From assembly GCA_036429605.1 (NCBI GenBank), contig JAVFKD010000004.1:186001-250000 (forward strand): a DNA stretch of 64,000 nucleotides, in the 5' to 3' direction. The notes under the pieces were generated by a model. The model saw only the letters and a program-made list of their open reading frames with translations. It had not been told where the DNA came from and searched no databases. Below are positions 44,206 through 55,594 of this stretch, in pieces (the stretch's first letter is position 1; each line of letters starts with the position of its first letter). Source of the stretch: Cladobotryum mycophilum (lineage: Eukaryota; Ascomycota; Sordariomycetes; Hypocreales; Hypocreaceae). A program made the position numbers and the translations under genes.

Positions 44206-45026
44206 ATGTCTACCATGAGGGCTACAAGATCATCAACTAGGCTGGCGGCCGCAGCAGCGATGACGGAAGAAACAACAGTCACAACTACAACCCCGCCTGT
44301 GGCATCAACAGCACGTCGTTCCAAGACGGCCAAAACCAAATCATCAGTATCGACAGCATCACCAGCAACAGCGGTGGTAGCAGTCTCAACCAAAACCTCA
44401 ACAGCATCAAAATCCTCAACCACCAAAGCATCCTCCTCCAAGTCCACAAAGCTACCCTCCGCAGAACCAGAAACCATCCCCTTCGCAGACATCTCCGCCT
44501 TCGACGCCTGGCTCTCCTCGTCCGGCGCCTCCACCCCCTCAGGCATCTGGCTCAAGATCAGCAAAAAAGCCTCGGGCATCCCCTCCATCAGCTACCTCGA
44601 GGCCGTTGACACCGCCCTCTGCCACGGCTGGATTGACGGCATGCGCAAGTCCCTCGACGCGAGCTTCTTCCTCCAGCGCTTCACCCCGCGCCGCAGGAAG
44701 AGCCTCTGGTCGCAGCGCAACGTCGAGAGGGTGGCCGAGATGATTGCCCTGGGGAGGATGCGCGCGGGGGGCTCGCAGAGGTGGACGCCGCCAAGGAGGA
44801 CGGCCGGTGGGAGAAGGCCTACGCCGGACCGGGCAAGATGGAAACGCCAAGGGACTTTGAGGAAGCGCTGGCGGTGAACGAGGCTGCAAAGATCATGTTT
44901 GGGAGTCTCACCAAGAGCCAACGATACCCATTTCTGTGGAGAATCGAGACGGTCAAAAGGGCCGAGACGAGGAAGCGCAAGATTGAGCAGTTTGTAGAGC
45001 TGCTAGCAGAGGGCAAGACTCTCTAA
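44206..45026 (+). CDS. YdeI/OmdA-family protein with one frameshift
   Basis: ATG 44206 in good context; a second in-frame ATG at 44083 would add an Arg-rich, acid-poor leader that could target mitochondria. The first 85 residues are Ser/Thr/Ala/Lys-rich low complexity. The YdeI-like domain then starts at FADISAFDAWLSSS and includes SYLEAVDTALCHGWIDGMRK and FTPRRRKSLWSQRNVERVAE. The reading frame then changes in the G run 44766-44771 (six G; seven needed), and the rest of the domain (VDAAKEDGRWEKAYAGPGKM to VELLAEGKTL) is in the next frame. The role of this family in fungi is unknown; bacterial members are linked to stress or bacteriocin protection. Confidence 0.75.
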
Positions 45027-45198
45027 AAATTCGATTATCATTTCCCATATTATCCATAAATATTCATTCAAGCTATGACTTTGAGCATGGGCGAATTACA
45101 TCGCAGCCAAATATTAAAAATATGTAAATCACAGAACCACGCGATCCGTCCCCCCTTTTTTTTTAAGAAAAAAAAACATGTACCAGTTTAACAAATCA

Positions 45199-47055
45199 TT
45201 AATAGTCGTCCTCATCTCCATCGTCGGACTCTTCTGCCATCCCGTCAATCAAGCCTCCATCAGAATCTTCGTCCTCGTCATCCTCTTCTTCATCTTCATC
45301 GAGCTCGTCGTTATCTTCGTCTCCACTCTCGTTTTCGTCTTCAGAAGATACTGGGTGAGCAGCACGAGCAATTTGAAGTCTTTCAGCCAAGCTCATTCGT
45401 TTTGGTTGCTCTTCCTCTTCCTCTTCATCCTCCTCGTCTCCACTAGAATCCTCTGACTCCGACTCTGAATCATCGTCTACAACTACTGCCTGTTTTGCGC
45501 CTGTCACCGTATTCTTCGGCTTCGGCTCCGGGCTCGATGGTGCTCCATTGGCATCAGCTGAATGTACCACCCCACCCTCCTCATCCTCGTCTTCGGAATC
45601 AGACAATACAGTACGGCTCGTGCGGGCTCGCTTGCCTCTGGTATTCTCTGTAGCAGACTCGTCATCGGAATCAGTTACGATTTGCCTTTTCCTTGATCGT
45701 GTTGTTGGTTTTGCATCATCATCCTCGTCCGGCTGATCATCGTTGGGCTCCGGCTCCGGACTCGAGAAGTGTGCCTCAGCCTGGGTGTCTCTTTCATTGT
45801 CCGATGCTTCTTCTTCATCATCAAAAATCTCATCGCCAGAAACATCCTCAACCTCTTCCGCATGCAATACCCCTGAGTGCTCGGTAACTTCCTCAACAAA
45901 TCCGGTATCATCGATAAAGTCGTCCTCGTATTCATCCAAAAATCCGTCTGATGGGCCAGAGTCGTCGGAATGCGATGAACCACTCTCGTCATCATCATCG
46001 TCGTCGTCGTTTTCATCATGTTGAAGAAATACATCGCCCAAGGACTGTTCCCACTTCTGCTCCAAGAATCCGAATCGTGCAAGGCCAATATCATCCTCAA
46101 AAATAAGCATCGGCCAAGTTTCAACACCACGATCCGTTAGCTTATCGAGAGCCCCGGCGGGCAGACTGCTGTAGTGATGTTTCGGTACTTCATTCTTCGC
46201 GTAATCGTCATACTCGTCCAAATTTGGCCAACACATTTTTGTTACTCTGCGTTGCCCAAGTCCAAGCAGTGTTTCGACAAAAGTAAAATCGAAGGTGTAG
46301 ACAAAGTCAGACCCGCACCAGAGCCTATGCCGTTCTTTGGTGCCAAATTCTTCATCCATCCCTGCCATAAAGAGTCGCTTCATATTGGGGAACTGTCTCA
46401 GGAAGGGCATAAATCGTTTGCCAATGCCAAAGTCGCTCGAAAAGTCCCATGAGTTGACAGCGAGCTGCTTCACACTCTCCGCAAAGTCGTCGAACACAAA
46501 GTCGTTGTCGAAATCAACCTCTTCATACCCGTCAATCATGACCACATCTCTCTCTTTGTTGAACTGAATGACCCCATGACGACCACCAGCTTGTTGGATT
46601 TTCAGTGTATCAGGGAGCGTTTTGAGAGTAACTTCTCGAGCCTCCCGATTGACGGCTAAGAGTCTTCTGGCGGTGCGGGTTTGGGCTAGAAGCCCTTCTC
46701 CAGCATGAATATCGATTCGAAAGGTGGGATAAATGCGAAATTGGAGGACACGAGGGTGTTCCAAGCTCAAGCCAGCCAACTTCCAGATATACTGACGGAG
46801 TTCTGGCGGCAGATTTCCAAAGTTCTCAAAAGTTCTTGAATCCGCCGTCTCGTCATCAGACTCTTCTCCATTCCAAAACTCATTTTCTGCAGCTTCATCG
46901 TAGCTGTCCTCGGATCCATCTTCAGATTCATCCTCAGCTTCAATGTCGAGCAGTCCTCCACCAGCCTCGGATTCGGAGTCGAGCTCTGAGCCCTCAGACT
47001 CATTCGATTCATCCGATTCGCTCACAGATTCATTTTCAAAGGGGCCTCGTGACAT
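45199..47055 (-). CDS. 2EXR-domain protein with a long acidic tail
   Basis: 618 residues, no intron. Residues 1-75 are Ser/Glu/Asp-rich. The 2EXR motif FGNLPPELRQYIWKLA (about 82-97) opens a folded domain of about 260 residues containing RDVVMIDGYEEVDFDNDFVF and ETWPMLIFEDDIGLARFGFL. From about residue 340 to the end the chain is Asp/Glu/Ser with basic islands (TRSRKRQIV, RGKRARTSR), likely disordered and phosphorylated; the basic patches could be nuclear signals. The 2EXR family is common in ascomycetes and has no known biochemical role. The tail is coded by imperfect GAxGAx repeats, prone to length change. Confidence 0.85.
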   Translation of the reverse strand: MSRGPFENESVSESDESNESEGSELDSESEAGGGLLDIEAEDESEDGSEDSYDEAAENEFWNGEESDDETADSRTFENFGNLPPELRQYIWKLAGLSLEHPRVLQFRIYPTFRIDIHAGEGLLAQTRTARRLLAVNREAREVTLKTLPDTLKIQQAGGRHGVIQFNKERDVVMIDGYEEVDFDNDFVFDDFAESVKQLAVNSWDFSSDFGIGKRFMPFLRQFPNMKRLFMAGMDEEFGTKERHRLWCGSDFVYTFDFTFVETLLGLGQRRVTKMCWPNLDEYDDYAKNEVPKHHYSSLPAGALDKLTDRGVETWPMLIFEDDIGLARFGFLEQKWEQSLGDVFLQHDENDDDDDDDESGSSHSDDSGPSDGFLDEYEDDFIDDTGFVEEVTEHSGVLHAEEVEDVSGDEIFDDEEEASDNERDTQAEAHFSSPEPEPNDDQPDEDDDAKPTTRSRKRQIVTDSDDESATENTRGKRARTSRTVLSDSEDEDEEGGVVHSADANGAPSSPEPKPKNTVTGAKQAVVVDDDSESESEDSSGDEEDEEEEEEQPKRMSLAERLQIARAAHPVSSEDENESGDEDNDELDEDEEEDDEDEDSDGGLIDGMAEESDDGDEDDY

Positions 47056-47666
47056 TTTGGTAAATATTTTGCGATATTATCTGGTAGAAATTGACCTTGG
47101 GGTTAGGGATAAGATTCTCAGTTCATGATGACAAGGTCGAATTGGTGAACGCGACTCAATATCACGTGTTGCCACCTAACGCGAAATCACGTGATTCACA
47201 AATTACCTATGCAAGCACTTTAAAGGAGTGCATCAGGCATGGTTTGTGCATGCAATGCCTCTATGTGACTGCTTGGGTAGTATTTTGGTAAATATTGTAG
47301 GTAATTTATTTCTAGAATTGCACAGCGAGGGTTATCTTGATGGCCGCAGTCAAAGCAGCCACCGTTATGAGCCACCAGTGCATAGCGGTACGAATCTTCA
47401 TGGTCAATGAGACCAAGGTTCTTTCTTGTTGTCATTTGAATGACCTATTCGTACTCTAAATATGAGGACAACAGGTCTTATCCTTTCTACTGTCATGCAA
47501 ATCTTGAGAATAATGTGGTATCCTTGCCTCATGCAAGATCAAACAAATGCTGCCCGTCCATAAAACCATAGACCCCAAAAACGCCAGGTTGATATACAAT
47601 TCCATTCATCCAAGTTTTGAAGCATAGAGCCCCCAAATCGTAACGCCAAACCCATTTCCGCGTTGT
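47056..47666. other. Intergenic
   Basis: Promoter of the 2EXR gene and 3' region of GH76; no other feature seen. Confidence 0.5.
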
Positions 47667-49268
47667 CTAGTCAAATCCTCCCATCCAAACGAAGGTTCCG
47701 ATTGTGGTGGCTAGCAGGATGAACGTCACAAATCCAGCCCCAGCCCTGTCGCCGGTAAGAATGGGCTTCAGCTCTCTCTGGCCGTTATCTTTACCATGGC
47801 CTGCATTAACATCACCGACGGAAATGCCTCCAGTTGCGTTTGTGACTGGTGGTTTTGCTTCGTTGATGAGTAAACTGGAAACAGCGGCAAGCACGTTCAT
47901 TGCCTCGCCGGCGCCGCTGGTGTGGTCAACAGCAGGGTCGACAAACTGCCCATCACTCCAATAGAAGCCACAAACTCGACCCGATGCACCACCGGTGCAC
48001 TGTTTGACGGCAGCTTCAGTGGACTTGCGCAAAACGGGCAAAATCTTATCGCGGGTGTGAGGGGCAATCTGGGTAACAACAGCGAGCCATCGGTGCACGT
48101 AGCCTTTGAAAGAAACCATGTCCGGGGTACAGGCGCCTTTGCGAGGTTCGCATGGCAGTTCGTAGGCGATATTTTCTGGGAAGAAGTTCTTGAGGAGAGA
48201 GTCGAGGAGGTTGTCCACACGCTTCTTCCAGGCAGCGTCGCCTTGAGTCTAATTACAAACAGTTAGTCGATGGTAATGCAAAGCAGGATGATTAGACGTA
48301 CAAAGTTATACATGAAAGCAGCACCCTGAGTCAGAATGGCAGCATTATAGGAAAACGTGGCCTTGTTAACATCGGTACAGTTCTTATCAACATGAGCACC
48401 GTCGTAGACCTGCCAGGTATCGTGATCGATATAGCCAACGCCCCAGAGCCAGTTCCAGGTGTTTTCGGCATGCTTGGCGTACGTGCTGTTGTCCGTGTAT
48501 CGCGCGAGACGAGCGCCAATATTGAAGAAGCAGCCGTTGGCGATGGCTACACAAACATATTAGCGAAAGTAATGGGACATTTGCATTGCAGTGAACTCAC
48601 TGTTCTTGTAATTATAACCGGCGTTGGAAAAGGGAATCTGCCATCGTAAACCTCCATTACATGTTTCGTCATGTCGGCTAGGATCCGCTTGTGTGTTCCA
48701 TACAGCCTGAGCCAAGGCTAGCCATTGTGGTTTATCTGTAGGTGGGTTGGGGAATTTGGTTTCGGCAGCAAGCATAGCAGACATGCCCCAGAAGCCCTGA
48801 TCGTCGTTGCCAAGTGATGCGGTGTAGTTGTGTGGCATATAATTCTCGTGCTCGCCGACCTGGTGCAGCAAGCCCTCCATGACCACCTTGTTGTAGCTCG
48901 AGTCGCCCGTGAGATGCCAGTAGTCGACATATGTGCCCATCATGGCACCACCCTCCCACCAGTAATAGTCGCCCTTGTTCTCCGTAGGTGGTCCAGGCAA
49001 AATTCCAGGGACCTGTCCCGACTTATTGCCTGGGTAGAAAAGCATCATGTCGTAGGCTAATGTGCTGGCCGATTGGCGGATATTGTCTGCAAACCATGGC
49101 GGGGTGTGTTAGCAGGCCGCTTGCCATGCAAGCAAAGGATAGGTTGATAGAATCGGTCTCACCTGGAGTATCGATCGAATAAATGGCTTCGACGCCATGG
49201 AGCAGCAGACTTGCTGTGAAGCAAAGGCCTGCAACCGAGCCTGCAAGGCCCAAGCGACGTGAAGGCAT
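47667..49268 (-). CDS. GH76 alpha-1,6-mannanase (Dfg5/Dcw1-like), probably GPI- or membrane-anchored
   Basis: Exons 49163-49268, 48601-49086, 48302-48546 and 47667-48248; introns 49087-49162, 48547-48600, 48249-48301, all GT-AG. Signal peptide from ATG 49268 (LAGSVAGLCFTASLLLHG). The active-site motif with the Asp pair is GNDDQGFWGMSAM; other family blocks are YYWWEGGAMMGTYVDYWHL and CNGGLRWQIPF. The last 25 residues are hydrophobic (AGAGFVTFILLATTIGTFVW) as for a GPI signal. Dfg5/Dcw1 enzymes cross-link GPI mannoproteins into the cell wall and are needed for polarized growth. The frame is intact. Confidence 0.9.
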
Positions 49269-52089
49269 GGTTGGAGGTGTCAGAAGAAGATGACGAAGAA
49301 ACGAGGGTAGAATCAATGAGGGACAACAAAGGCGAAAAGCATGAGGTCTCAGATCAAGAAGAAAAGGTAGTAAAGAAACGATAATAATGGCAGGAACCTT
49401 GAATATGCAAGGTTGCGGGTATCAAACGAGGGATCAGAATTCCAACAGAGGCGCAAACTTGCTTCAAGCAAGGTTTGTCGCCCACAACGAAACTTGAGAT
49501 ACCAGAAATCTATGCAAAGAGTAATAAAACAATGAGTCAAGTGAGAGACAAGAAAATGCGAAGATGCACTCTAGTTGGGAGAATGGAAGAATGCGACAGG
49601 CTAGAGGTAGGGGTACAACAAGAAAAGAAAACAGGCTGCTGACTTGACTTGATCTAAAACTGCAATGCAATTCATGAGCCAAGTCGAGCCAAGCAAACCA
49701 GTGGTTCAGAGTGCATGCGAGTGAGTGCAACCAGTGGGTTTCTGCGCCTGTGGCCAAGGATCCAACAGCCTGGGCTAAAGGGGCTGTGCAGCATCTTGGC
49801 AACGGGGCATGGGGATGATATTGGGGGATTTGCTTGGCAACTGAGACGCGGACAAACAAGTTATTAAATAAAGGGGTAAAAAAGTCGTATCGAAAGGAGA
49901 CCATGTCCCAATACGGGTTAAAAGGGATATCGACTGCATGGCTCGAGCTTTTTGCCTTTCTCCCCCAGATGTTTGACAGGGTGACATCAAGGGAACCATT
50001 GTTAACGAGCCTCATGATACGTGCGTGAAAGCATGAAGAGACTTCCGAAGATAAGATGCATACAAATAGCATCATCATCATACGACGAGAATAACGCGGC
50101 AGTTGATAGGCGCCAAGACGAATAGCGAAGAACGCTATTACCAGAGGGTGCGCCACGATGAATGCAGATGCCACGCGCTTCAAGGGAGCATTGAAACGGC
50201 CCTTGACGATACACATGGACGTTTGGATATGAGGTAAATGAAACGCAGGGCTGGACTTGGCAGTCTGCGTGACGCGTAATCCAGGGACAGAGTTGCAAAT
50301 AGGGCTCTTCGGGATCATCGACCTTAAGCATTAAGGTTAAAATGAAGCCGCCCATACCGCAGGGCAGTGCAGTGCTACCCAACCATCTCGAAGATGATGG
50401 GGGGAATTACTGGGGTAATGCATGTAAGGATTTCGATGACCAGAACACTGAGCAGGGAGGGTCAGACAGAGATGCCCAACAAAGATAAGATACCCTATAA
50501 GCCGATTGCATGCGAAGATAGCCGACAATTTTATAAATCTTCCAGAGCCCGTTGGTTTCCTTTAGGTTAGCATTCAGGGACTAAGTTTCCTACAAATCTT
50601 ACATTCAACTCTAAAGATGTCATTTACGTCAATGGCCACTGAGGGTCTCTCGGGAGGACTTTTTCGATTCTATCGGGACCAATATGCCCCGAGGGAGGAT
50701 TTAAAGATTGGGAATTTCCCAAGTCTTCTGCAAGTTGCATCTTTCGGATTTAACGGCGCAATTTGGCCTTCTGTTATGCACTTATTTAGACTTTCATATA
50801 CACTTCTTATACGACACCATGTGACTTTGTTTTACAGGGCCATACTATACATACTTTTGCTAGAAATTTACATCCAATATCTATCGACTTTCGTATGATG
50901 TGTGTAGAGAGGGACTTTTGATCATGGCCGCCGTCCCCGTCTTGTTGTGTATCGCTTCGACAATAGGGACAGCAAAAAAACCTGGCGATGCAAGTATCAA
51001 CGTTAAACTCTATGTTTTTTTGGGGTTCAATAAAATAAAATAAATATTGGGCCATGGAATTTCTGGTCTTAGCTATACATAGGTGGCCAAGGTTGTATTG
51101 ATTTCCCTTCTTAAGGTCAACGTCCAGTAAAATGGGTGTTCCGGTTTGGAATCACTGGTGGCCCATTTGCATGTCTAGATTCAGTACCAGCTTCCCGTGG
51201 GCTACGATTATATCAAGAACAGTCTGTGCCTGGATATTACATGGCTCGATGAACTTGCCCAAGACTGGTGCATGCAGGCGATGGTACTCCCACTGCTCCC
51301 GGTTGAGGTGTCAAGGTAGTTGCCCAGCCTCTTAGCGAACAAAGTCGGCCACTCTAGGAGCCGAGCCGGCTCTACATTCGGGGCTCTCGAGTCGGAAGAC
51401 TTGATCTCTGTCCGTAATTTTATAACGGAAGCCTGGCTGAAATGAAATAGAAGACGCGAGCTTACTCAGGAAGCTTAGAATGATGGCCCTTCCGGAGGGG
51501 CTGCGTAGTGAAATCGTCAATGAGTAGTAGAAATCTTCCAAATCCTGAATATTGTGCTGCCGCAGATATTGCTGTGCTTGGATGGCGGTATTATTTAAGG
51601 CAGTTACAAAGGCTACTTTCCGGCTACTTTTATTCTCAACTTGTTGACCAGAGCCTGTACGATCTTTTGGTGACGTGTGGAGTACAAGCAGAGTAACTCG
51701 ATGAGTGATATCGATGTCTGGCATTGCAAAGCACTGTTGATGAGGAGGAAATGGAAGGCACATAGATGTTGGGTGAATAGTTGGCAACGCGGTATAAATA
51801 CACTATATAATACATAAATGACAGGGGCATAATCTCCCGTGTTGATGAAAGATTGCAATGGACTATGGAATAAGGGCACCATCCACACTCTCCGCTCGCA
51901 TCATGATATCCACAAGCTAGATCAGCTGAAAGATTTGAAGATATGTTGGCGTATGGGCCATCAAGATTGTTGAATAGATCCACCAGGAGTGACCCGCTAA
52001 TGTTGCAAGGCATGTCCGAGGTGAATAAAATAACAACAATGTAAAGACGCTTTGTTGGTTTTCCGGCCCCGCATAAACGCAACAGTAAA
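49269..52089. other. Long stretch without a supported gene
   Basis: 49269-50400 is the upstream region of GH76, CT-rich on the minus strand; a 284-codon frame there (49464-50318) has no coding character. A 93-codon ORF from ATG 50617 and an ATG-less 151-codon frame at 51332-51787 (minus) cannot be assigned. 51640-52080 (minus) contains a Cys-bearing open frame (LACGYHDASGECGWCPYS) that might be an additional exon of the gene at 52090. Confidence 0.4.
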
Positions 52090-52636
52090 TTAAGCGTTCA
52101 GGGTGCGAGACTGAAAGTAGACGATAAGAAGAAGTAACGCGCAGCATTTTACCCCTCTGCATGTGCCATCCTTCCAGCCCCACGCTGCAGCTGAGACGCC
52201 GGCAGCAAAGAGAACGATGATCCGAGCAATGGTGGTGAGCATATCTATTGATCTCGTTGCAGCACATCCATCAGATGACCCTTTGTATACCCGTTGAAGA
52301 GGGGCTTCATCGATGAAGTTGGTCAATGGAAGCTCCCCGAGCCATGGTTGACTGGCATGTGCAGTGCTCCGTGCAAGAACCCGATTTCCTTCAGTGACTG
52401 ATATGGGTACTGTTAGCGTCGATTGATTCAGTTTATTCATGCAAGAGGCTGTTTCTGGTAGGAGTACCCTTGGCTCGAATGCCTCACTGAGCATTTTCAC
52501 TGCGATGATGATGTCGTCAGTTAGGATACCTGTCCTGAACTTTTGTAGAGATGTGTGAAGAAAGCATACACTCAAAGTGGGCAGCGGCCAGACCAGAAAA
52601 GGCCACGAGGACAAATGTAATGAATGAAGTGCGCAT
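52090..52636 (-). CDS. Hypothetical secreted or membrane protein
   Basis: ATG 52636 starts a clear signal peptide (MRTSFITFVLVAFSGLAAAH). An intron with a strong branch point (tcctaactgac) ends at catcatcgcag near 52503. The following exon encodes TAHASQPWLGELPLTNFIDE, then a hydrophobic segment TTIARIIVLFAAGVSAAAWG and a short Cys tail to the TAA at 52090. A second short intron inside the exon (from about 52490) and a 42-base one before the last six codons are possible; both choices keep the frame. No domain recognised. Confidence 0.4.
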
Positions 52637-53467
52637 GATGAATGAATAAGATGAATGTCAGTACAAGCCTTTCCAGAAGGTTGATGTCAAAAGACTCCAG
52701 GTCTGATTGAAGCAAGATGGTAGTTGTTTTACTTGATGACTGACACCCTACTATTTAAATATTTACATGAATTAATGTTGTATATTGTACATTGCATCTT
52801 CTCTGACACATCTTCGATTCTTGCCAATGGAGAGCAACATCGTGTAGAGACGGCGGAACAAGGCTTTGGTGGCTGCGGAGGAAATCCGTTGATGACGATC
52901 CGGGCATCTCGACCCCTCTCCTCCGAACGTGATGGTTTCGTCTCCGTCAACATGCGGACGGACCCCTTTGGGTGCACATGACAAATATCCAATGAAAATA
53001 CGGAATGACTATTACGGTGTAAGCTGCAGTTGAATAGCGTCGTAATGTTTGCTCAGTAGTATTTAAAATGATGGGCTAATGGAAGGGGAGTGGAAGAGAG
53101 CAAAGCGCCGGAGTGACGAGACGTGCATCTCGGACGGAGGAGGGGCATCAAGTCCAGTGAAGCGGGGGGTCCGTCTATTGGAATTGTTTTGCTCGAGCTT
53201 CCACGGAAGAGAGTAATTCCAGGACCAACGGAATGAATAACTATAACGAACTGTATTGAATCACCGTGATAACTGCATGGTAATTATGATAATGGTTGAG
53301 CACATCTATAGATACCCACCTAGGTATGTACGGAATAGATGGTATGGGCGTTTGCCTCGTCCATTTTGGAAGCTCTTTGCCTCTGCATGTTTGATCGACT
53401 AGATTGTTCTCGTCGGCATTCTACACTTCTTAGGTTTGCATGAACAGCCATTCAATCAATCAAAAGC
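52637..53467. other. Intergenic
   Basis: Promoter of the minus-strand hypothetical gene and 5' flank of the tRNA gene; nothing else seen. Confidence 0.5.
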
Positions 53468-53573
53468 GTCTTCGTGGCCCAGTTGGTTAGCGCGTCAGTC
53501 TCATATTTCTAATATGATCCAATCATCAGATTGGGATATCTGAAGGTCGTGAGTTCGAGCCTCACCGAGGACA
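53468..53573 (+). tRNA. tRNA-Met (CAT) with a 32-nt intron
   Basis: Acceptor arms GTCTTCG and CGAGGAC pair with one G-T. The T arm is GTGAG-TTCGAGC-CTCAC, a perfect five-base stem. The anticodon CAT is at 53502-53504 (loop CTCATA then A). The intron 53506-53537 sits one base 3' of the anticodon, the standard place. The D stem has one C-C mismatch. A T-rich pol III terminator (tttcttttt) follows directly. Confidence 0.85.
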
Positions 53574-53837
53574 TTTCTTTTTGCTTTTTTCTCCTACTCT
53601 TCAATGTTACCCTAATCACTCTTTACCATGGCGGTCACTTGTAGTAGTTTTTTTGGTTGAACGGTACATCGAGTATGTCATCACCTCTATCGAATCCCGT
53701 AACCAAGTCCATGACGTCGTCCACTGGCGTCTGCTCTCATAGTGATGTGAGCAAATAACAACTCTGGAAAGGCGACTCCACCCTCAAGTGGTTCCAGAAA
53801 TACAGTCTCTCACTCACTGATCTAACAATTCGACAAT

Positions 53838-54623
53838 ATGGAAGGCAAAGAAGACGGCCTTCAATTCAATTGTGTCCTCGTCACTGGAGGTGGCGGGGGT
53901 ATTGGCAAAGCCCTTGCGCGGTACTTCATCTCCAAGGACAAGAAAGTCATCATCGCTGGTCGAACCGAGTCGAAGCTCCAAGAAAGCGCAAAGGAAATTT
54001 CCGCCGCTGCTTATTACTTACTCGATACTGGTGACACGTCTGCCATTCTAGCATTCATTGAGAAAGTCATAGCTGAACATCCTGACCTGGACTGTCTCGT
54101 CAATAATGCTGGTGTGCAGAGACCAATTGAGGTGCTCAAAGATGGCGACTTTCTCACCAAGGCCGACCAAGAGATCGACATCAATATCAGGGGACCGATG
54201 CACTTGGCCCTCGGCTTTCTTCCACACTTCCAGACTAAACCCTCTGCCACCATCATCAACGTATCCAGTGTCCTGGGCTTCGTCCCGTTTTCCGTCATCA
54301 ACCCCGTCTACAACGGCACCAAGGCCTGGCTGCACTTTTGGTCCATGAATCTCCGGTCCCAGCTCCAGAGTGCCGGGTCCAAGATCCGGGTGGTGGAGAT
54401 TGCCCCGCCAATGGTCGAGTCGGACCTGCACCGGGAGAGGGCCGATCCGGATGACAATAAGAAGACCAGGAATTCAGTGGCCATGAGCATTGATGAGTTT
54501 ATGGACGAGGTGTCTGTAAAGCTTGAGACTGGAAAAGAGATGATCACGGCGGGACGGGGCAATAAGGTTGTAGAAAAATGGTATGACAATTTTGAACCGA
54601 TTTACGAGCTTTACAAGCATTGA
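53838..54623 (+). CDS. Short-chain dehydrogenase/reductase, DltE-like
   Basis: 261 residues, no intron. Rossmann start VLVTGGGGGIGKALARYFIS (about residues 13-32), NAGV in LVNNAGVQRP (about 88), active Ser in INVSSVLGFVPF and YNGTK (Tyr and Lys of YxxxK, about 155-159). The length suits a classical SDR; the C-terminal part with MVESDLHRERADPD resembles DltE-type oxidoreductases. It probably uses NADPH; the substrate cannot be told. It is convergent with the HAD gene and only 41 bases from it. Confidence 0.85.
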   Translation: MEGKEDGLQFNCVLVTGGGGGIGKALARYFISKDKKVIIAGRTESKLQESAKEISAAAYYLLDTGDTSAILAFIEKVIAEHPDLDCLVNNAGVQRPIEVLKDGDFLTKADQEIDINIRGPMHLALGFLPHFQTKPSATIINVSSVLGFVPFSVINPVYNGTKAWLHFWSMNLRSQLQSAGSKIRVVEIAPPMVESDLHRERADPDDNKKTRNSVAMSIDEFMDEVSVKLETGKEMITAGRGNKVVEKWYDNFEPIYELYKH

Positions 54624-54664
54624 TCAGAAATGAAGAATATTTAGCCAATATATTCATGTCAACC

Positions 54665-55594
54665 TTATAAGTCTACACCGTCATCCTTTTCGATTTTTTC
54701 TAGATACGCATCAAACTCGCTCCACTCACTCATCACCAGCTTGCAGCCCGCTTCCCTCAGCAGCTCCCTCTGCGCTTCCTGCTCTTCTAGTTCATATGCA
54801 CCTGTATATCCAATTGTCGTAATCCCCGACTTGATTGCTGCCAGAGCACCAGATCTGCTGTCTTCCACAGCGATGCACTCCTCAGCCTCCACACCGAGCT
54901 GGCTCACCGCATGTAGGTAGATTGCCGGATCAGGCTTGGATTTTGGCTCGGGCAAGGAGCTTACGACGCTGAAGATGTCCGCTGCGGCGAAGAAGCTGGC
55001 CTGATGGGATGCAGCTAGACTTGCTGCGATTCGAGCCATGGAGGAACTGGACACTACGGCGAGACGGTGAACTTTATCGGAGGCGAGATGCGCAAGCACC
55101 CCATTGACGCCTACACACGGAAGCAAGTTCCCCGGCTTGGATACGTTGGCGATGACAAGGGAATCTTCCATGTTGGTGTACGTCTCAAGTTCAGTAGCCG
55201 TGAGATTGAGGGATAGATTGTGTTTGACTTCGATGGCTTGCATCTGATTTTGGTGATTGTGTTATTAAGACGAGTTGCCATGCTTCCACGTCCCCCTTTT
55301 GCCCCTCATCCCACTACACACATAAACGATCAAAGATCTGACAGTCTTTGTCCACGATGGCCAGGGATGGCATTGAGCTTTTATGAGAGTACATACCATG
55401 GCCTGGAAAGTGAAGCCTACAAACTCGCGCTGCATCTGTGTGCCGGTGAAGCGGGGAGCATCGAGGTGGCGCGAGGCGAGGATCTTATTGACAATCTCGG
55501 CGGACACTTCGGAACCAATCTGCTCCGACTGAACGAGTGTATTATCGCAGTCGAAGAGGATGGTCGTAATTTTTCGCTGGGACAAGGTTAACAT
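54665..55594 (-). CDS. HAD-superfamily hydrolase (beta-phosphoglucomutase-like)
   Basis: Exons 55397-55594 and 54665-55243; the intron is 153 bases, phase 0. The product is about 258 residues. The HAD motifs are in place: nucleophile LFDCDNTLVQSE (DxD, about residue 15), motif II Ser in LAVVSSSSMARI, motif III Lys in PKSKPDPAIYL and motif IV ECIAVEDSRSGALAA. The helical cap between motifs I and II places it with phosphoglucomutase/phosphatase-type HADs that act on sugar phosphates or small phospho-compounds in the cytosol. The frame is intact. Confidence 0.85.

Noticed and set aside
45178..47012. Many open frames antisense to the 2EXR gene
   Set aside because: They are shadows of the Asp/Glu/Ser-coding repeats on the other strand.
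49464..50318. 284-codon open frame on the minus strand upstream of GH76
   Set aside because: No recognisable motif, composition follows CT-rich leader DNA, and the plus strand is equally open in places; it is probably an upstream region of the mannanase gene.
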